Source: Geodermatophilus tzadiensis
GTDB lineage: Bacteria; Actinomycetota; Actinomycetes; Mycobacteriales; Geodermatophilaceae
Length of the DNA: 64,000 nt
Direction: 5' to 3'
Assembly: GCF_003002915.1 (NCBI RefSeq)
Contig: NZ_PVTG01000003.1
Span: forward strand, 248,001-312,000
Positions 1 to 8,296 of this stretch are shown one piece after another. The notes below the pieces were generated by a model. It searched no databases and was not told the DNA's origin. It was given only the letters and a program-made list of their open reading frames with translations. The first letter of the stretch is position 1. Each line of letters opens with the position of its first letter. The translations under genes were made by a program, and so were the position numbers.

Positions 1-1
1 G

Positions 2-2206
2 CCGGCGTTGCTCAGCGCGATCCCGGGCCGGCCGGTGCACCCGAGGGTGGCCGAGCTCAAGCCCCGCGCCCGCCGGACGGTGGTCCTCTGGGTCCTGCTG
101 GTCGTCCCGACCCTGGTCCTGTGGCTGGTCCTGTTCCTCCTCGCCGCGCCCCGGCTGATCCCCGCAGCCTGGCGGTCACTGCAGGACTACCTGCAGGGTC
201 TCGACGCCGCGGTTCGCGGTGGCGACGTCGTCACCACGTCGCTCGGCGTGTTCCAGGTGCTGCTCCTCGCGCTGCCCTGGGTCGGCACCGTGCTGATCCT
301 GTGGATGCTGGTCGACGTCGTCCGGCAGAAGCGCCGCGCCCGCGGCGCCGCGAGCCGGATCAGCCCGGACACGGCAGCGACCCTGCGCCGCGTCGCGGCG
401 CTGGTCGCGGTGGCGGCGGCCGGCTGCGCGCTGATCGCCCGGGTGGCCGCGGTCGCCGCCACCCGTCCGGCGACCGCTGAGGAGACGGCGCTGGCGGACG
501 CCGCACTGGCCACCGTCCACGGCGTGACCGGCCCGCCGGTCGGGGCGGGGGAGTGGCTCGCGCACGCCCAGCTGACCCTCTACGCCACTGTGAGCGGCGC
601 CTTCGAGGAGGCCACGCCCGTCGCCGCGGCGCGTGAGCTGTCCGTGCTGGCCACGGCCGTGCTGGTCGCCTGCCTGGTCGGCCTCGTCCTCCAGCACCGC
701 CTGCGGCCGCTGGCCGTCGTCCTGCCGCTCGCGGCCGTGGCGGCCATGGGCCCGGCGGTGAGCGAGCTGGCCGCGGCCGGTCCGGCCGTCCTCGGGGCCG
801 CGTGGACGGCGTTGGGGCTGGTCGTCCTGGGCCGGGCGCGCCACCTCGCCACCCGGGGCGCCGGCGTCCTCGCGGTCGTCGTGGGCGTGGTCACCGAGCC
901 GCTGGTCGCCGTGCCGTTCGCCGTCGGCGCGGCGGTCGTGCTCGCCGCGGGTTCCCGGCCCTGGTCCCGGCTGCCGTGGTGGCCGGTGCGGGAGGACGCC
1001 GTCGCAGGACGCCACAGCCGCCTCCCCGCCACCGCCCCTCGGCACCGCCGTCCCGACGACGTCCGGCGGACCGCCCTGCGGTGGTCTGCGGCGGCCCTCC
1101 TGCTGGCCGTGGTCGGGATCGTCGCCGCGGTGGTCCCCGCGGGGCGGGTAGGGCGTCCGCTGGACCCGGCCGAGCGGACGGTCCTCGTGCTCGTGGCGGC
1201 GATCGTCGTGGTCACCGCGCTCGCGGTGCGGCGGATGCGCGTCCCCGCCGCGGGCACGGGGGCGCTGCTCGTCCTGGCCGTCCTGCCCTGGGAGGGAGCC
1301 GGCAGCGCCGCGGTGCTCGGTGTCGTCGCCACGGTCGTGCTGACGGCGGTGCTCGTCGACGGCGTGGTGCGCGTCCCCGTGCCGCAGCGGCCGCACCCCC
1401 TCCTGCGGGGGCTCGCCGTCGTCCCGGCCGTGGTGCTCGTCGTCGTCGGCGTGCTCTTCCAGCCCGGGCAGGCGGTCCCACTGCCGCATGCCGCGCTCGC
1501 CGACTGGCTGCGAGGACCAGAGGCGGGCCAGGGCACCGTGTCCGTCCCCGCACCGCTCTGGGGCGACCTCGTCAGTGACGGTGTGGCACCCGACCGGCTG
1601 GCCCGGGCCGGCTCCGGCGCCGCGGCGACCGCGGAGTGGACGGTCGAGGTGGGGGTCCCCCCGGCGGTGGGGACCCCGCAGGTCCGGTTCGGCACGGGGC
1701 CGTCGGCGCTGGTGGTCACGCGGTCGGCACACGCCGAGGAGCGCGAGCGTGAGGCCGAGGCCGAGGGCGCCGCGCGGGCGGCGGCTGCGCAGGAGGCGGC
1801 GGCCGCCGCGTTCGCGGCGCGGCAGGCGTACGGCGGCTCACTGGCGGGCAACCCCCGGCTTGAGGCCCCTGACGAGGTCCGCGCGGCCCTGCGGGACGGC
1901 GCGGTCGACGAGCAGGTGCTGGGAGCTCTGGCGGCCCTGACGGCCGGGCACGACCTGACCCTCGCCCCGGGCCCTGGTTGGGCCGGCCCGGACGCCGGGA
2001 CGCCGTACCTCGACATCGAGATCACCCGGCTGGACGGCCTGTCGACCGGGTCGCCGGCCGTGGTCACCGCGCTGCGTGACCTGCTGACTGCCCTGCCACC
2101 GCGGTACGTGCCGGCGGAGATTGGGCAGGAGCCGGAGTGTCTCGTGCTCACGTGGGCGCCCGAGCCGGCCGCGGACACTCCGTCATCGGCGCGCGATCCG
2201 GAGTGA
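2..2206 (+). CDS. Peptide zinc metalloprotease-like membrane protein, C-terminal part (5' end outside window)
   Basis: The reading frame is open to the left edge, so the start is missing; a TTG at 8 is in frame but is unlikely to be the real start. About 735 residues are visible. The first segment (a VPGRP-like stretch, then ELKPRARR, then a hydrophobic helix ending in APRLIPAAW) matches what I recall of the end of actinobacterial 'putative peptide zinc metalloprotease' (M50/PqqD-like) proteins. About a dozen hydrophobic segments follow through residue 485. After them comes a non-membrane tail with an Ala/Glu-rich likely helical stretch (about residues 575-607). The HExxH catalytic part would lie upstream and is not visible. 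It may take part in export or processing of a peptide; that is inference. The family call is moderate; membrane location is clear. Confidence 0.5.
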   Translation, partial: PALLSAIPGRPVHPRVAELKPRARRTVVLWVLLVVPTLVLWLVLFLLAAPRLIPAAWRSLQDYLQGLDAAVRGGDVVTTSLGVFQVLLLALPWVGTVLILWMLVDVVRQKRRARGAASRISPDTAATLRRVAALVAVAAAGCALIARVAAVAATRPATAEETALADAALATVHGVTGPPVGAGEWLAHAQLTLYATVSGAFEEATPVAAARELSVLATAVLVACLVGLVLQHRLRPLAVVLPLAAVAAMGPAVSELAAAGPAVLGAAWTALGLVVLGRARHLATRGAGVLAVVVGVVTEPLVAVPFAVGAAVVLAAGSRPWSRLPWWPVREDAVAGRHSRLPATAPRHRRPDDVRRTALRWSAAALLLAVVGIVAAVVPAGRVGRPLDPAERTVLVLVAAIVVVTALAVRRMRVPAAGTGALLVLAVLPWEGAGSAAVLGVVATVVLTAVLVDGVVRVPVPQRPHPLLRGLAVVPAVVLVVVGVLFQPGQAVPLPHAALADWLRGPEAGQGTVSVPAPLWGDLVSDGVAPDRLARAGSGAAATAEWTVEVGVPPAVGTPQVRFGTGPSALVVTRSAHAEEREREAEAEGAARAAAAQEAAAAAFAARQAYGGSLAGNPRLEAPDEVRAALRDGAVDEQVLGALAALTAGHDLTLAPGPGWAGPDAGTPYLDIEITRLDGLSTGSPAVVTALRDLLTALPPRYVPAEIGQEPECLVLTWAPEPAADTPSSARDPE

Positions 2207-2333
2207 GGACCCGACGGGGGGAGCGGTGCGCAGCCGGCACCGTCCGGTGTCGAGGAACGAGAACGTCCAGTGGAGCCGGTGCCACGTCTACCGTCGGCGT
2301 CGGTGTCGGCGCCGGTCGACTCGGGGGGAAGCC

Positions 2334-2432
2334 ATGAGCCAGGAGCACACGTCGGCGGGCCGGGAGGCCGCACGAGGACGGAGTCGGCCGGGTGCACCGG
2401 CCAGGAGGTGGTCGGCCCACTCCTCCGGCTGA
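2334..2432 (+). CDS. Possible 32-residue leader ORF coupled to the LAL regulator
   Basis: An ATG at 2334 follows a purine-rich ribosome-binding-like stretch (GGGGGAAG). It opens a 32-codon Arg/Ser/Ala-rich frame whose TGA (2430-2432) shares its last base with the ATG of the downstream regulator (TGATG overlap). An AGGAGG at 2403-2408 sits 23 bases before the regulator start and can pair with CTCCTCC at 2420-2426, so the start may be masked unless the leader is translated. I do not recognise the peptide. It may be chance: the longer alternative start of the regulator (GTG 2270) would place this ORF inside that gene. Confidence 0.3.
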   Translation: MSQEHTSAGREAARGRSRPGAPARRWSAHSSG

Positions 2433-5137
2433 TGGAGCCCATCCTGTGGCCGCTCGTCGGGCGGGACGAGGAGTGCGCAGCCATCGCAGCAGCGCTGGAC
2501 GCCGACCCGGCCCGCAGCGTCGTGATCGCCGGACCGGCGGGGGTCGGCCGCACGCGGCTGTTGCGTGAGGCGCTGACCATGGCCCGCCACCGCGGGCGGC
2601 CCACCCGCGCCGCTGCGGCGTCCCCCGCAGCGGCGGCCGTCCCCCTCGGCGCCCTGGCGCCGCTGCTGCCGACGATCGAGGCGGCGACCCCCGACCCCCT
2701 GCCGCTCCTCCAGCTGGCGGCCCAGGCCATCGCGGGGGACCGGACCGGACCCGCGCCGGTCCTGGGCGTGGACGACGCCCAGTTCCTCGACCCCCTGTCG
2801 GTGACGCTCCTGCACCAGGTGGCGGCGACCGGCGGGGTGACCCTGGTCCTGGCCGTGCGCACCCAGCCCCACCGTGTCGACCCCTCCTCGCAGCTGTGGA
2901 AGGACGAGCTGGCGACTCGGCTCGACGTGGCGCCGCTGGGACGAGACGACGCCAACCGCCTGGTCGCCGCAGTGCTGGAGGGAGACGTCGACAGTCGGAC
3001 CTGCCAGCGGCTGTGGCGGCTCAGCGAGGGCCATCCGCAGTACCTGCGTGAGCTGCTGGAGGACGGGCTGCGGTCCGGGCGGCTGCACCGCCACCGGGCT
3101 CTGTGGCGGTGGGAGGGGGCCGTGGTCCCGTCCCCGCGCCTCGTGGAGATCGTCCTGGCCCAGCTCGGGGACCTCGAACCCGAGGAGTGGCGGGCGATGG
3201 AGGTGCTGGCCACCGCCGAGCCGACCAGCGTCCACGAGGTCGCCGAGTTCAGCAGCTTCGAGGCCGTCGCGTCGCTGCAGCGTCGAGGGCTGGTCGTCGA
3301 CGCCGACACCGACCGGGACGGCGAGGTCCGGGCCGCCCACCCGCTGTTCACCGAGGTCGTCCGCCGTCGCGCTCCGGAGGCGGTGCTGCGGACCATCCGC
3401 CAGGGGTTGGCCGTCCGGGCGGCCGCCGGGTCCCCCGAGGAGTGGGTCCGCCGCGGTGCGCTGATGCTGGACGACGCCCTGCCCTCGCCCGATGCCGCCG
3501 TCCTCGCGACGGCCGCTCTGCGCGCCGCCGGGAGGCAGGAGTTCCCGCTGGCCGAGCGGCTCGCGCGGGCCGGCATCGCCGCCGGGGGCGGGGCGCAGGC
3601 GCACCTCGCGCTGGTCGAGGCGGCCTGGTGGCAGGGCCAGACGGCGCGCAGCGCCGAGCTGGCCCACCAGGCCGTGCTGGTGGCCGACTCGGACGAGGAC
3701 CGGGCCCGGCTGGCGAGCATCGAGGTGCTCGTCCTCTTCTCCGGCCAGGGACGGGCCGACGACGCCGCCGCCGCGCTGCGTGCCGCCACCGCCACGATCA
3801 CCTCGCCCGACGGGCGGGCGGTCCTCGCTGCGACCGAGGCGGTCCTGGCCTTTCTCGGCGGGGACCCCGCGGAGGCGGTGCGGCTCGGCTCCTCCGTGCT
3901 CGCGTCGGCGCCGACCGGGCTCGCCGAGCCCCTGGCGGCTGCCGCCACCGCGGCGGGTCTGGCGGTGACCGGCCGGACGGGTCGCGCCCTGAGCACCGTC
4001 CGGGCCGGGTGGGCGGCGCTCGAGGCCCTGCCGGCCGGCCGTGAACTGACCTTCGTGCGCGTCGCGCTGGCCCAGGCGGAGGTCCTGTCCCTGCACCTCG
4101 GCGGGCGGGTCGAGGAGCTGGAGCGCCGGACGGCCGAGCTGTACCGGCGCAACCTCGTCTCCCCGGAGTGGGCCGGGGACGCCATCGCCTGCCTGCACCG
4201 CGGCTGGGCCGCGCTGGCGGCCGGGCGACCTCGGGTGGCCCTGCGCTGGCTGCAGGAGGCCCTGTCCGGTCTCGAGGAGCAGGACCCGGCGGGCTTCCTC
4301 CCGTTGTGCACGGCGCTGACGGCCACGGCCCACGGGCAGGTCGGTGACCTCGAGGCGGCACGTTCCCTGGTCGAGGGGGAGACGGCGACGGCGACGGCGA
4401 CGGCGACGGTCTTCCAGCCGTTCGCACGGCTGGCGGAGGCGTGGCTCGCGGCTGCTGAGGGACGGCGGTCCGACGCCGGGGCCCGGGCGCTGGACGCGGC
4501 CGGGATCGCCGCCGACCAGGGGCAGCCGGCCGTCGAGGCGGTGCTGCTGGCCAGCGCGCTGCAGTTCGGCCGGGCGCGCGAGGTCGTCGAGCGCGCAGAG
4601 CGGCTCGCCGGGCGGCTGGACTCCTCCCTGGTGGAGGCGGTGGCACAGTGGGCGCGCGCCGGCGTGCGATCGTCCGGCGACGAGCTCGACCGGGTCAGCC
4701 ATCGCCTCCACGAGATCGGCGTGCTGATGTCCGCTGCCGGGGCTGCGGCCGAGGCGGCCGCGGCGCACGAGCGCATGGGGAACCGCCACGCCGCGGTCCT
4801 GTCCCGGTCGCGCGCGGAGACACTGACCCGGGCGTGCGGGCTGGTGCACGTCATCGGGCCTGACGACCGGCTCCCGCCGGGGCTCACCTCCCGTGAGGAG
4901 CAGGTGGCGCAGCTGGCGGCGCGAGGGCTGAGCAACCAGGACATCGCCGACGAGCTGGTGGTGTCCGTCCGCACGGTCGAGGCGCACCTCGCCCACGTCT
5001 ACGCCAAACTGGGGATCACCGGCCGGACCGACCTGGGGGGCGCGCTGTCGTCGAGCGGGCCCCGTCACCGGTCGGCCCGGGCCCAAGGGCGGCCCGACGG
5101 GCGCAGCGCCAGGAGAGCGGGGCTGCACTCCGTCTGA
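2432..5137 (+). CDS. LuxR-family transcriptional regulator with AAA/STAND ATPase domain (LAL type)
   Basis: 901 residues from ATG 2432. The order is N-terminal P-loop ATPase, long helical TPR-like middle, and C-terminal LuxR helix-turn-helix. The P-loop reads GPAGVGRT (residues 34-41), with Arg where the family normally has Lys. A Walker-B-like VLGVDDA lies at 110-116. The last ~85 residues hold the LuxR signature (LTSREEQVAQLAARGLSNQDIADELVVS, then RTVEAHLAHVYAKLGI). LAL proteins act as large signal-responsive activators, often of catabolic or secondary-metabolite genes; the target here is unknown. A GTG at 2270 would add 54 residues of low-complexity sequence. I prefer 2432 because the protein then begins directly with the conserved PLVGRDEE segment. 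A hexanucleotide repeat near 4382-4408 encodes alternating Thr-Ala. The gene stands alone. Confidence 0.85.
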   Translation: MEPILWPLVGRDEECAAIAAALDADPARSVVIAGPAGVGRTRLLREALTMARHRGRPTRAAAASPAAAAVPLGALAPLLPTIEAATPDPLPLLQLAAQAIAGDRTGPAPVLGVDDAQFLDPLSVTLLHQVAATGGVTLVLAVRTQPHRVDPSSQLWKDELATRLDVAPLGRDDANRLVAAVLEGDVDSRTCQRLWRLSEGHPQYLRELLEDGLRSGRLHRHRALWRWEGAVVPSPRLVEIVLAQLGDLEPEEWRAMEVLATAEPTSVHEVAEFSSFEAVASLQRRGLVVDADTDRDGEVRAAHPLFTEVVRRRAPEAVLRTIRQGLAVRAAAGSPEEWVRRGALMLDDALPSPDAAVLATAALRAAGRQEFPLAERLARAGIAAGGGAQAHLALVEAAWWQGQTARSAELAHQAVLVADSDEDRARLASIEVLVLFSGQGRADDAAAALRAATATITSPDGRAVLAATEAVLAFLGGDPAEAVRLGSSVLASAPTGLAEPLAAAATAAGLAVTGRTGRALSTVRAGWAALEALPAGRELTFVRVALAQAEVLSLHLGGRVEELERRTAELYRRNLVSPEWAGDAIACLHRGWAALAAGRPRVALRWLQEALSGLEEQDPAGFLPLCTALTATAHGQVGDLEAARSLVEGETATATATATVFQPFARLAEAWLAAAEGRRSDAGARALDAAGIAADQGQPAVEAVLLASALQFGRAREVVERAERLAGRLDSSLVEAVAQWARAGVRSSGDELDRVSHRLHEIGVLMSAAGAAAEAAAAHERMGNRHAAVLSRSRAETLTRACGLVHVIGPDDRLPPGLTSREEQVAQLAARGLSNQDIADELVVSVRTVEAHLAHVYAKLGITGRTDLGGALSSSGPRHRSARAQGRPDGRSARRAGLHSV

Positions 5138-5179
5138 CCCGGCCGGCCTGCGGCGGCGCTGTCCTCGGTCGCCGGGTGG

Positions 5180-5329
5180 TCAGCCGCGGTGGCCGGCGGC
5201 CACCGCGGCCAGCATCGCGGCCATCCGTGCGCTGGAGTGCCTCCGGCGTGCCCGGCGCAGCGCCTCCCGGCGGCGGACGGCGAGCAGCAGGTCACGGTCG
5301 GGCAGGGCGACCGGCGGGGTCGTGCTCAT
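5180..5329 (-). CDS. Small basic protein of unknown function (49 aa)
   Basis: ATG (complement of 5327-5329) is preceded by GAGGAG with a 5-base spacer, a good ribosome-binding site. The 49-residue product begins MSTTPPVALPDRD and continues with an Arg-rich amphipathic helix-like stretch (AVRRREALRRARRRHSSARM), ending in an Ala-rich segment. No domain is recognised. It lies convergent to the LAL regulator, 42 bases beyond its stop, with no partner on its own strand. The coding call rests on the strong RBS and plausible composition. Confidence 0.4.
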   Translation of the reverse strand: MSTTPPVALPDRDLLLAVRRREALRRARRRHSSARMAAMLAAVAAGHRG

Positions 5330-5457
5330 GGGTGCTCCTCGCGTCAGTGCGCCGTCGACCGGCGCAGCCCGGACGCTAGGGGCACCCACCGACAGTTCCG
5401 CGCGCTCCGCAGCCGTCCGGTTGCTGCCGGTGAGACACGTCTGGCACGGTCGACGCC

Positions 5458-5853
5458 GTGGCGCGACGACACCGGCCCCGGGAGCCACGTGCCGGCGACG
5501 CGGACCCGGGTGAGCCGCCGACCGTCGTCTCGGGGGAGATCGACCACGGCTACGGCTTCCCGCTGGTCGACCGGTCACCAGGCGTCCTCGGGGTGGACGT
5601 GCTCGACGGCGAGCGTCTCGGCCTGAGCACCGGGCTCTCCGAGCGGCTGGCCGGCTGGGCGGCTCGGTGGGAGGTCCTGGCGGCGCGCGAGATCGACGGC
5701 GAGCCGGTCACCCCGGACGTCGAACGGCGGGAGCGGGCGCTGGCCGCCGACCAGCAGACGCTGCTGTACCGGGTGCGCGACGAGATCGGCGGGGCCGAGC
5801 TGCTCGTCGACGGGGTGCCGCTGCAGGAGTGGCGGCGACACCACCGGCGGTGA
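5458..5853 (+). CDS. Conserved-looking hypothetical protein (131 aa)
   Basis: The GTG at 5458 opens 131 codons. The N-terminal ~20 residues are Arg/Pro-rich and probably disordered. From about residue 22 (VVSGEIDHGYGFPLVDRS) the sequence looks globular, with a Trp-containing amphipathic stretch (LAGWAARWEVLAAREIDG) and an Arg-rich end (LQEWRRHHRR). I recognise no family. No clear RBS precedes the GTG, so the start could be internal. It is monocistronic, convergent with bldD, and a hairpin lies between the two stops. Confidence 0.5.
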   Translation: MARRHRPREPRAGDADPGEPPTVVSGEIDHGYGFPLVDRSPGVLGVDVLDGERLGLSTGLSERLAGWAARWEVLAAREIDGEPVTPDVERRERALAADQQTLLYRVRDEIGGAELLVDGVPLQEWRRHHRR

Positions 5854-5990
5854 GAACCGCGGCCGCGACCGTGCGCCTGTCGGGCCAGCCGTCGTCCCGA
5901 CGAGGCCGGTTCGCGCACACGACGTCGCCGGACGGACGCTCCGACCGCGCTGCGTGCACACGCCGTCGACGGCGCGGACCGGACACGGCG

Positions 5991-6022
5991 AGGCCCGCCC
6001 CGGCAGCAGCCGGAGCGGGCCT
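5991..6022. terminator. Strong hairpin between convergent genes (bidirectional terminator candidate)
   Basis: AGGCCCGC (5991-5998) pairs with GCGGGCCT (6015-6022), and inside it CCGGC (6000-6004) pairs with GCCGG (6009-6013) around an AGCA tetraloop. The two helices stack with one C/A mismatch. It lies 25 bases past the end of bldD on the minus strand and downstream of the plus-strand gene ending at 5853, as expected for a shared terminator. There is no U-tract, which is usual in very GC-rich actinobacteria. Confidence 0.6.
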
Positions 6023-6047
6023 GGTGACCCGCCGGAGGGGTCCTCCG

Positions 6048-6587
6048 TCAGCGCGGGCCGCGGCGGCGGTCGCCCCAGCCCTCGTCCTCGTCGTCGGCCA
6101 TCAGCGCGGCGCCGTCCATGCCGGGGTTGAGCACGCCCCACTCGATGAGCCGGGTGGTCAGCTCGTCGGGGCTCATGTCGTAGATGATCGCCAGCGACTT
6201 GAGGTCCTCGGCGCGGATGGACAGCACCTTGCCGTTGTAGTCGTGGCGCTGCGCCTGGATGGTCGAGGCGTAGCGGGCCAGCGGGCCGGCCTCGTCGGCG
6301 GGCAGCGAGCCCAGCGACTCCAGGTTCAGCACGATCTTCGTCGTCGACGTCACGGCCGACGACGGCCGCGGGTCGGGCAGCAGCTCCGACACCGGCACGC
6401 CGTAGAAGACCGCCAGCTCGGAGAGCCGCTGCACGGTCACCGCCCGGTCGCCGCGCTCGTAGGAGCCGACGACGACGGCTTTCCAGCGGCCGTGCGACTT
6501 GTCCTCCACACCCTGCAGGGAGAGGCCCTGCTGGTTGCGGATGGCGCGCAACCGGGCACCGAGGGCCCGCGAGTAGTCGGTGCTCAT
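6048..6587 (-). CDS. bldD: Developmental transcriptional regulator BldD
   Basis: 179 residues. The N-terminal Xre-type helix-turn-helix (about 8-72) includes GVEDKSHGRWKAVVVGSYERG and FYGVPVSELLP, closely matching Streptomyces BldD. The C-terminal domain carries the c-di-GMP signature RXD-X8-RXXD, here R114-H115-D116 and R125-A126-E127-D128 with exactly eight residues between. Streptomyces has RGD and RQDD, so the contact Arg and Asp positions are kept while neighbours differ. BldD is a master repressor whose dimerisation is driven by tetrameric c-di-GMP. The C-terminal tail is acidic, then Arg-rich. It is divergent from pyrR, the usual actinobacterial neighbour. AGTG-N6-CACT just upstream of the start could be an autoregulatory site (weak). 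Confidence 0.95.
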   Translation of the reverse strand: MSTDYSRALGARLRAIRNQQGLSLQGVEDKSHGRWKAVVVGSYERGDRAVTVQRLSELAVFYGVPVSELLPDPRPSSAVTSTTKIVLNLESLGSLPADEAGPLARYASTIQAQRHDYNGKVLSIRAEDLKSLAIIYDMSPDELTTRLIEWGVLNPGMDGAALMADDEDEGWGDRRRGPR

Positions 6588-6773
6588 GAGTGTCCGCTCA
6601 CTGTCCGTCGTGATCTGGTCATTGTCGTCACGCAGCGTACTGGGGAATCCGACGAGACGACAGCGGCCTCATCCTCTCGGCTCAACCGGGGACACCCGCT
6701 CCCACCTGCGGGACTGCGGCGGGCGACGACGGTCACACGACCGGGTGCAGTACCGTTCCCCCCGGTCCACCCA

Positions 6774-6811
6774 CTCCTTTAACGACCCGTCCCGTGAGGC
6801 GGGGAAGGAGG
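6774..6811 (+). promoter_or_regulatory. PyrR-binding RNA hairpin that sequesters the pyrR Shine-Dalgarno
   Basis: CTCCTT (6774-6779) pairs exactly with AAGGAG (6805-6810), which is the core of the pyrR ribosome-binding site. Across an internal bulge (about 6780-6785), CCCG (6786-6789) pairs with CGGG (6800-6803) and closes a TCCCGTGAGG loop. This architecture and loop match the actinobacterial PyrR binding element as I know it. Since the hairpin covers the ribosome-binding site, translational repression by UMP-bound PyrR is the likely mechanism, as reported for mycobacteria. A -10-like TACCGT lies at 6751-6756. Confidence 0.8.
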
Positions 6812-6815
6812 CCCG

Positions 6816-7382
6816 ATGGCCGGCTCGCCCGTGCCCGTGCCCGAGTCCACCGTCCTGCTCGGCCCCGCCGACGTCGCCCGCGTGGTCGACCGGATGGCCC
6901 ACCAGCTGATCGAGAAGGCCGGCGACTCACTCGCCGACCTCGTGCTCGTCGGCATCCCCACCCGCGGCGCCCCGCTGGCCCGCCGGCTCGCCGCCCGCGT
7001 CGAGGCCTTCTCGGGCGCCCGCGTCGACACCGGCACCGTCGACATCACCCTCTACCGCGACGACCTGCGGCTGCGCGGCGTCCGTGCGCTGGAGGACACG
7101 GTGCTGCCGCCGGCGGGGGTCGACGGCCGCCTGGTCGTCCTCGTCGACGACGTGCTGTTCTCCGGCCGCTCGGTGCGCGCGGCGCTGGACGCGCTGCGCG
7201 ACCTCGGCCGGCCCCGGGCGGTGCAGCTCGCGGTGCTGGTCGACCGCGGCCACCGCGAGCTGCCGATCCGCGCCGACTACGTCGGCAAGAACCTGCCCAC
7301 CTCGCGCGCGCAGAAGGTGCGGGTGCACCTGGCCGAGACCGACGGCACCGATGAGGTGCTGGTGACGGAGGGAGCCGGGTGA
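6816..7382 (+). CDS. pyrR: Bifunctional pyr operon regulator / uracil phosphoribosyltransferase PyrR
   Basis: 188 residues, starting at ATG 6816 five bases after AAGGAGG. It is a type I phosphoribosyltransferase fold with the PRPP loop [19 protein letters not shown] (about 106-124). Upstream features typical of PyrR include [15 protein letters not shown] and the YRDDL segment. PyrR senses UMP/UTP against PRPP and binds the leader RNA, and it also makes UMP from uracil. It is first of a seven-gene pyrimidine operon; its TGA overlaps the GTG of pyrB by four bases. The hairpin directly upstream is its likely own target. Confidence 0.95.
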   Translation: MAGSPVPVPESTVLLGPADVARVVDRMAHQLIEKAGDSLADLVLVGIPTRGAPLARRLAARVEAFSGARVDTGTVDITLYRDDLRLRGVRALEDTVLPPAGVDGRLVVLVDDVLFSGRSVRAALDALRDLGRPRAVQLAVLVDRGHRELPIRADYVGKNLPTSRAQKVRVHLAETDGTDEVLVTEGAG

Positions 7383-8296
7383 AGCGGCACCTGCTGGAGG
7401 CGGCCGACCTCGACCGCGCCGACGCCACCCTCGTCCTCGACACCGCCGCCCAGATCGACCAGGCGCTGGCCGGCCGCGAGGTCAAGAAGCTGCCCACCCT
7501 GCGCGGCCGCACCGTGGTCAACCTCTTCTACGAGGACTCCACCCGCACCCGCATCTCCTTCGAGCTGGCGGCCAAGCGGCTGTCCGCCGACGTGATCAAC
7601 TTCAGCGCCAAGGGCAGCAGCGTCTCCAAGGGCGAGAGCCTCAAGGACACCGCGCTCACGCTGGAGGCGATGGGCAGCGACGCCATCGTCGTCCGCCACT
7701 CCGCCAGCGGTGCCCCGCACCGGCTGGCGAACTGGGTCCGCGGCAGCGTCGTCAACGCCGGCGACGGCACCCACGAGCACCCGACCCAGGCGCTCCTGGA
7801 CGCGTACACGATCCGGCGCCGGCTGGGCCGCCTCGACGGCGTCCGGGTGGCCGTCGTAGGCGACGTGCTGCACAGCCGGGTGGCCCGCTCCAACGTCTGG
7901 CTGCTCACCACGCTCGGCGCCGAGGTCACCCTGGTGGCCCCGCCGACGCTGCTGCCGGTCGGCGTGGGCTCCTGGCCGGTGACCGTCTCCTACGACCTCG
8001 ACGCGGTGCTGCCCAAGGCCGACGTCGTGATGATGCTGCGGGTCCAGCTGGAGCGGATGAACGCCTCGTTCTTCCCCAGCGCCCGCGAGTACAGCCGCCG
8101 CTACGGCCTCGACGCCGTGCGGATGGCCGCGCTGGGCGACGACGCGATCGTCATGCACCCCGGCCCGATGAACCGCGGCATGGAGATCGCCGCCGACGTC
8201 GCCGACTCGGTCCGCTCGACCATCGTCGAGCAGGTCGGCAACGGCGTCAGCGTGCGCATGGCCGTCCTGTACCTGCTGCTCGGAGGGAACGCGTGA
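7379..8296 (+). CDS. pyrB: Aspartate carbamoyltransferase catalytic subunit
   Basis: 305 residues from GTG 7379 (GTGA overlap with pyrR). It catalyses carbamoyl phosphate + L-aspartate to N-carbamoyl-L-aspartate, the committed pyrimidine step. The carbamoyl-phosphate motif STRTRISFE (about residues 46-54), HPTQALLD and the C-terminal [11 protein letters not shown] loop are all present. Length is normal for the catalytic chain. No pyrI regulatory subunit is present, as usual in actinobacteria. Its stop overlaps the GTG of pyrC. Confidence 0.97.
   Translation: MKRHLLEAADLDRADATLVLDTAAQIDQALAGREVKKLPTLRGRTVVNLFYEDSTRTRISFELAAKRLSADVINFSAKGSSVSKGESLKDTALTLEAMGSDAIVVRHSASGAPHRLANWVRGSVVNAGDGTHEHPTQALLDAYTIRRRLGRLDGVRVAVVGDVLHSRVARSNVWLLTTLGAEVTLVAPPTLLPVGVGSWPVTVSYDLDAVLPKADVVMMLRVQLERMNASFFPSAREYSRRYGLDAVRMAALGDDAIVMHPGPMNRGMEIAADVADSVRSTIVEQVGNGVSVRMAVLYLLLGGNA

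Noticed and set aside
580..4974. A 1464-codon open frame on the minus strand across the metalloprotease-like and LAL genes
   Set aside because: Ser/Arg/Thr-rich composition without domains; it mirrors the codon bias of the real plus-strand genes.
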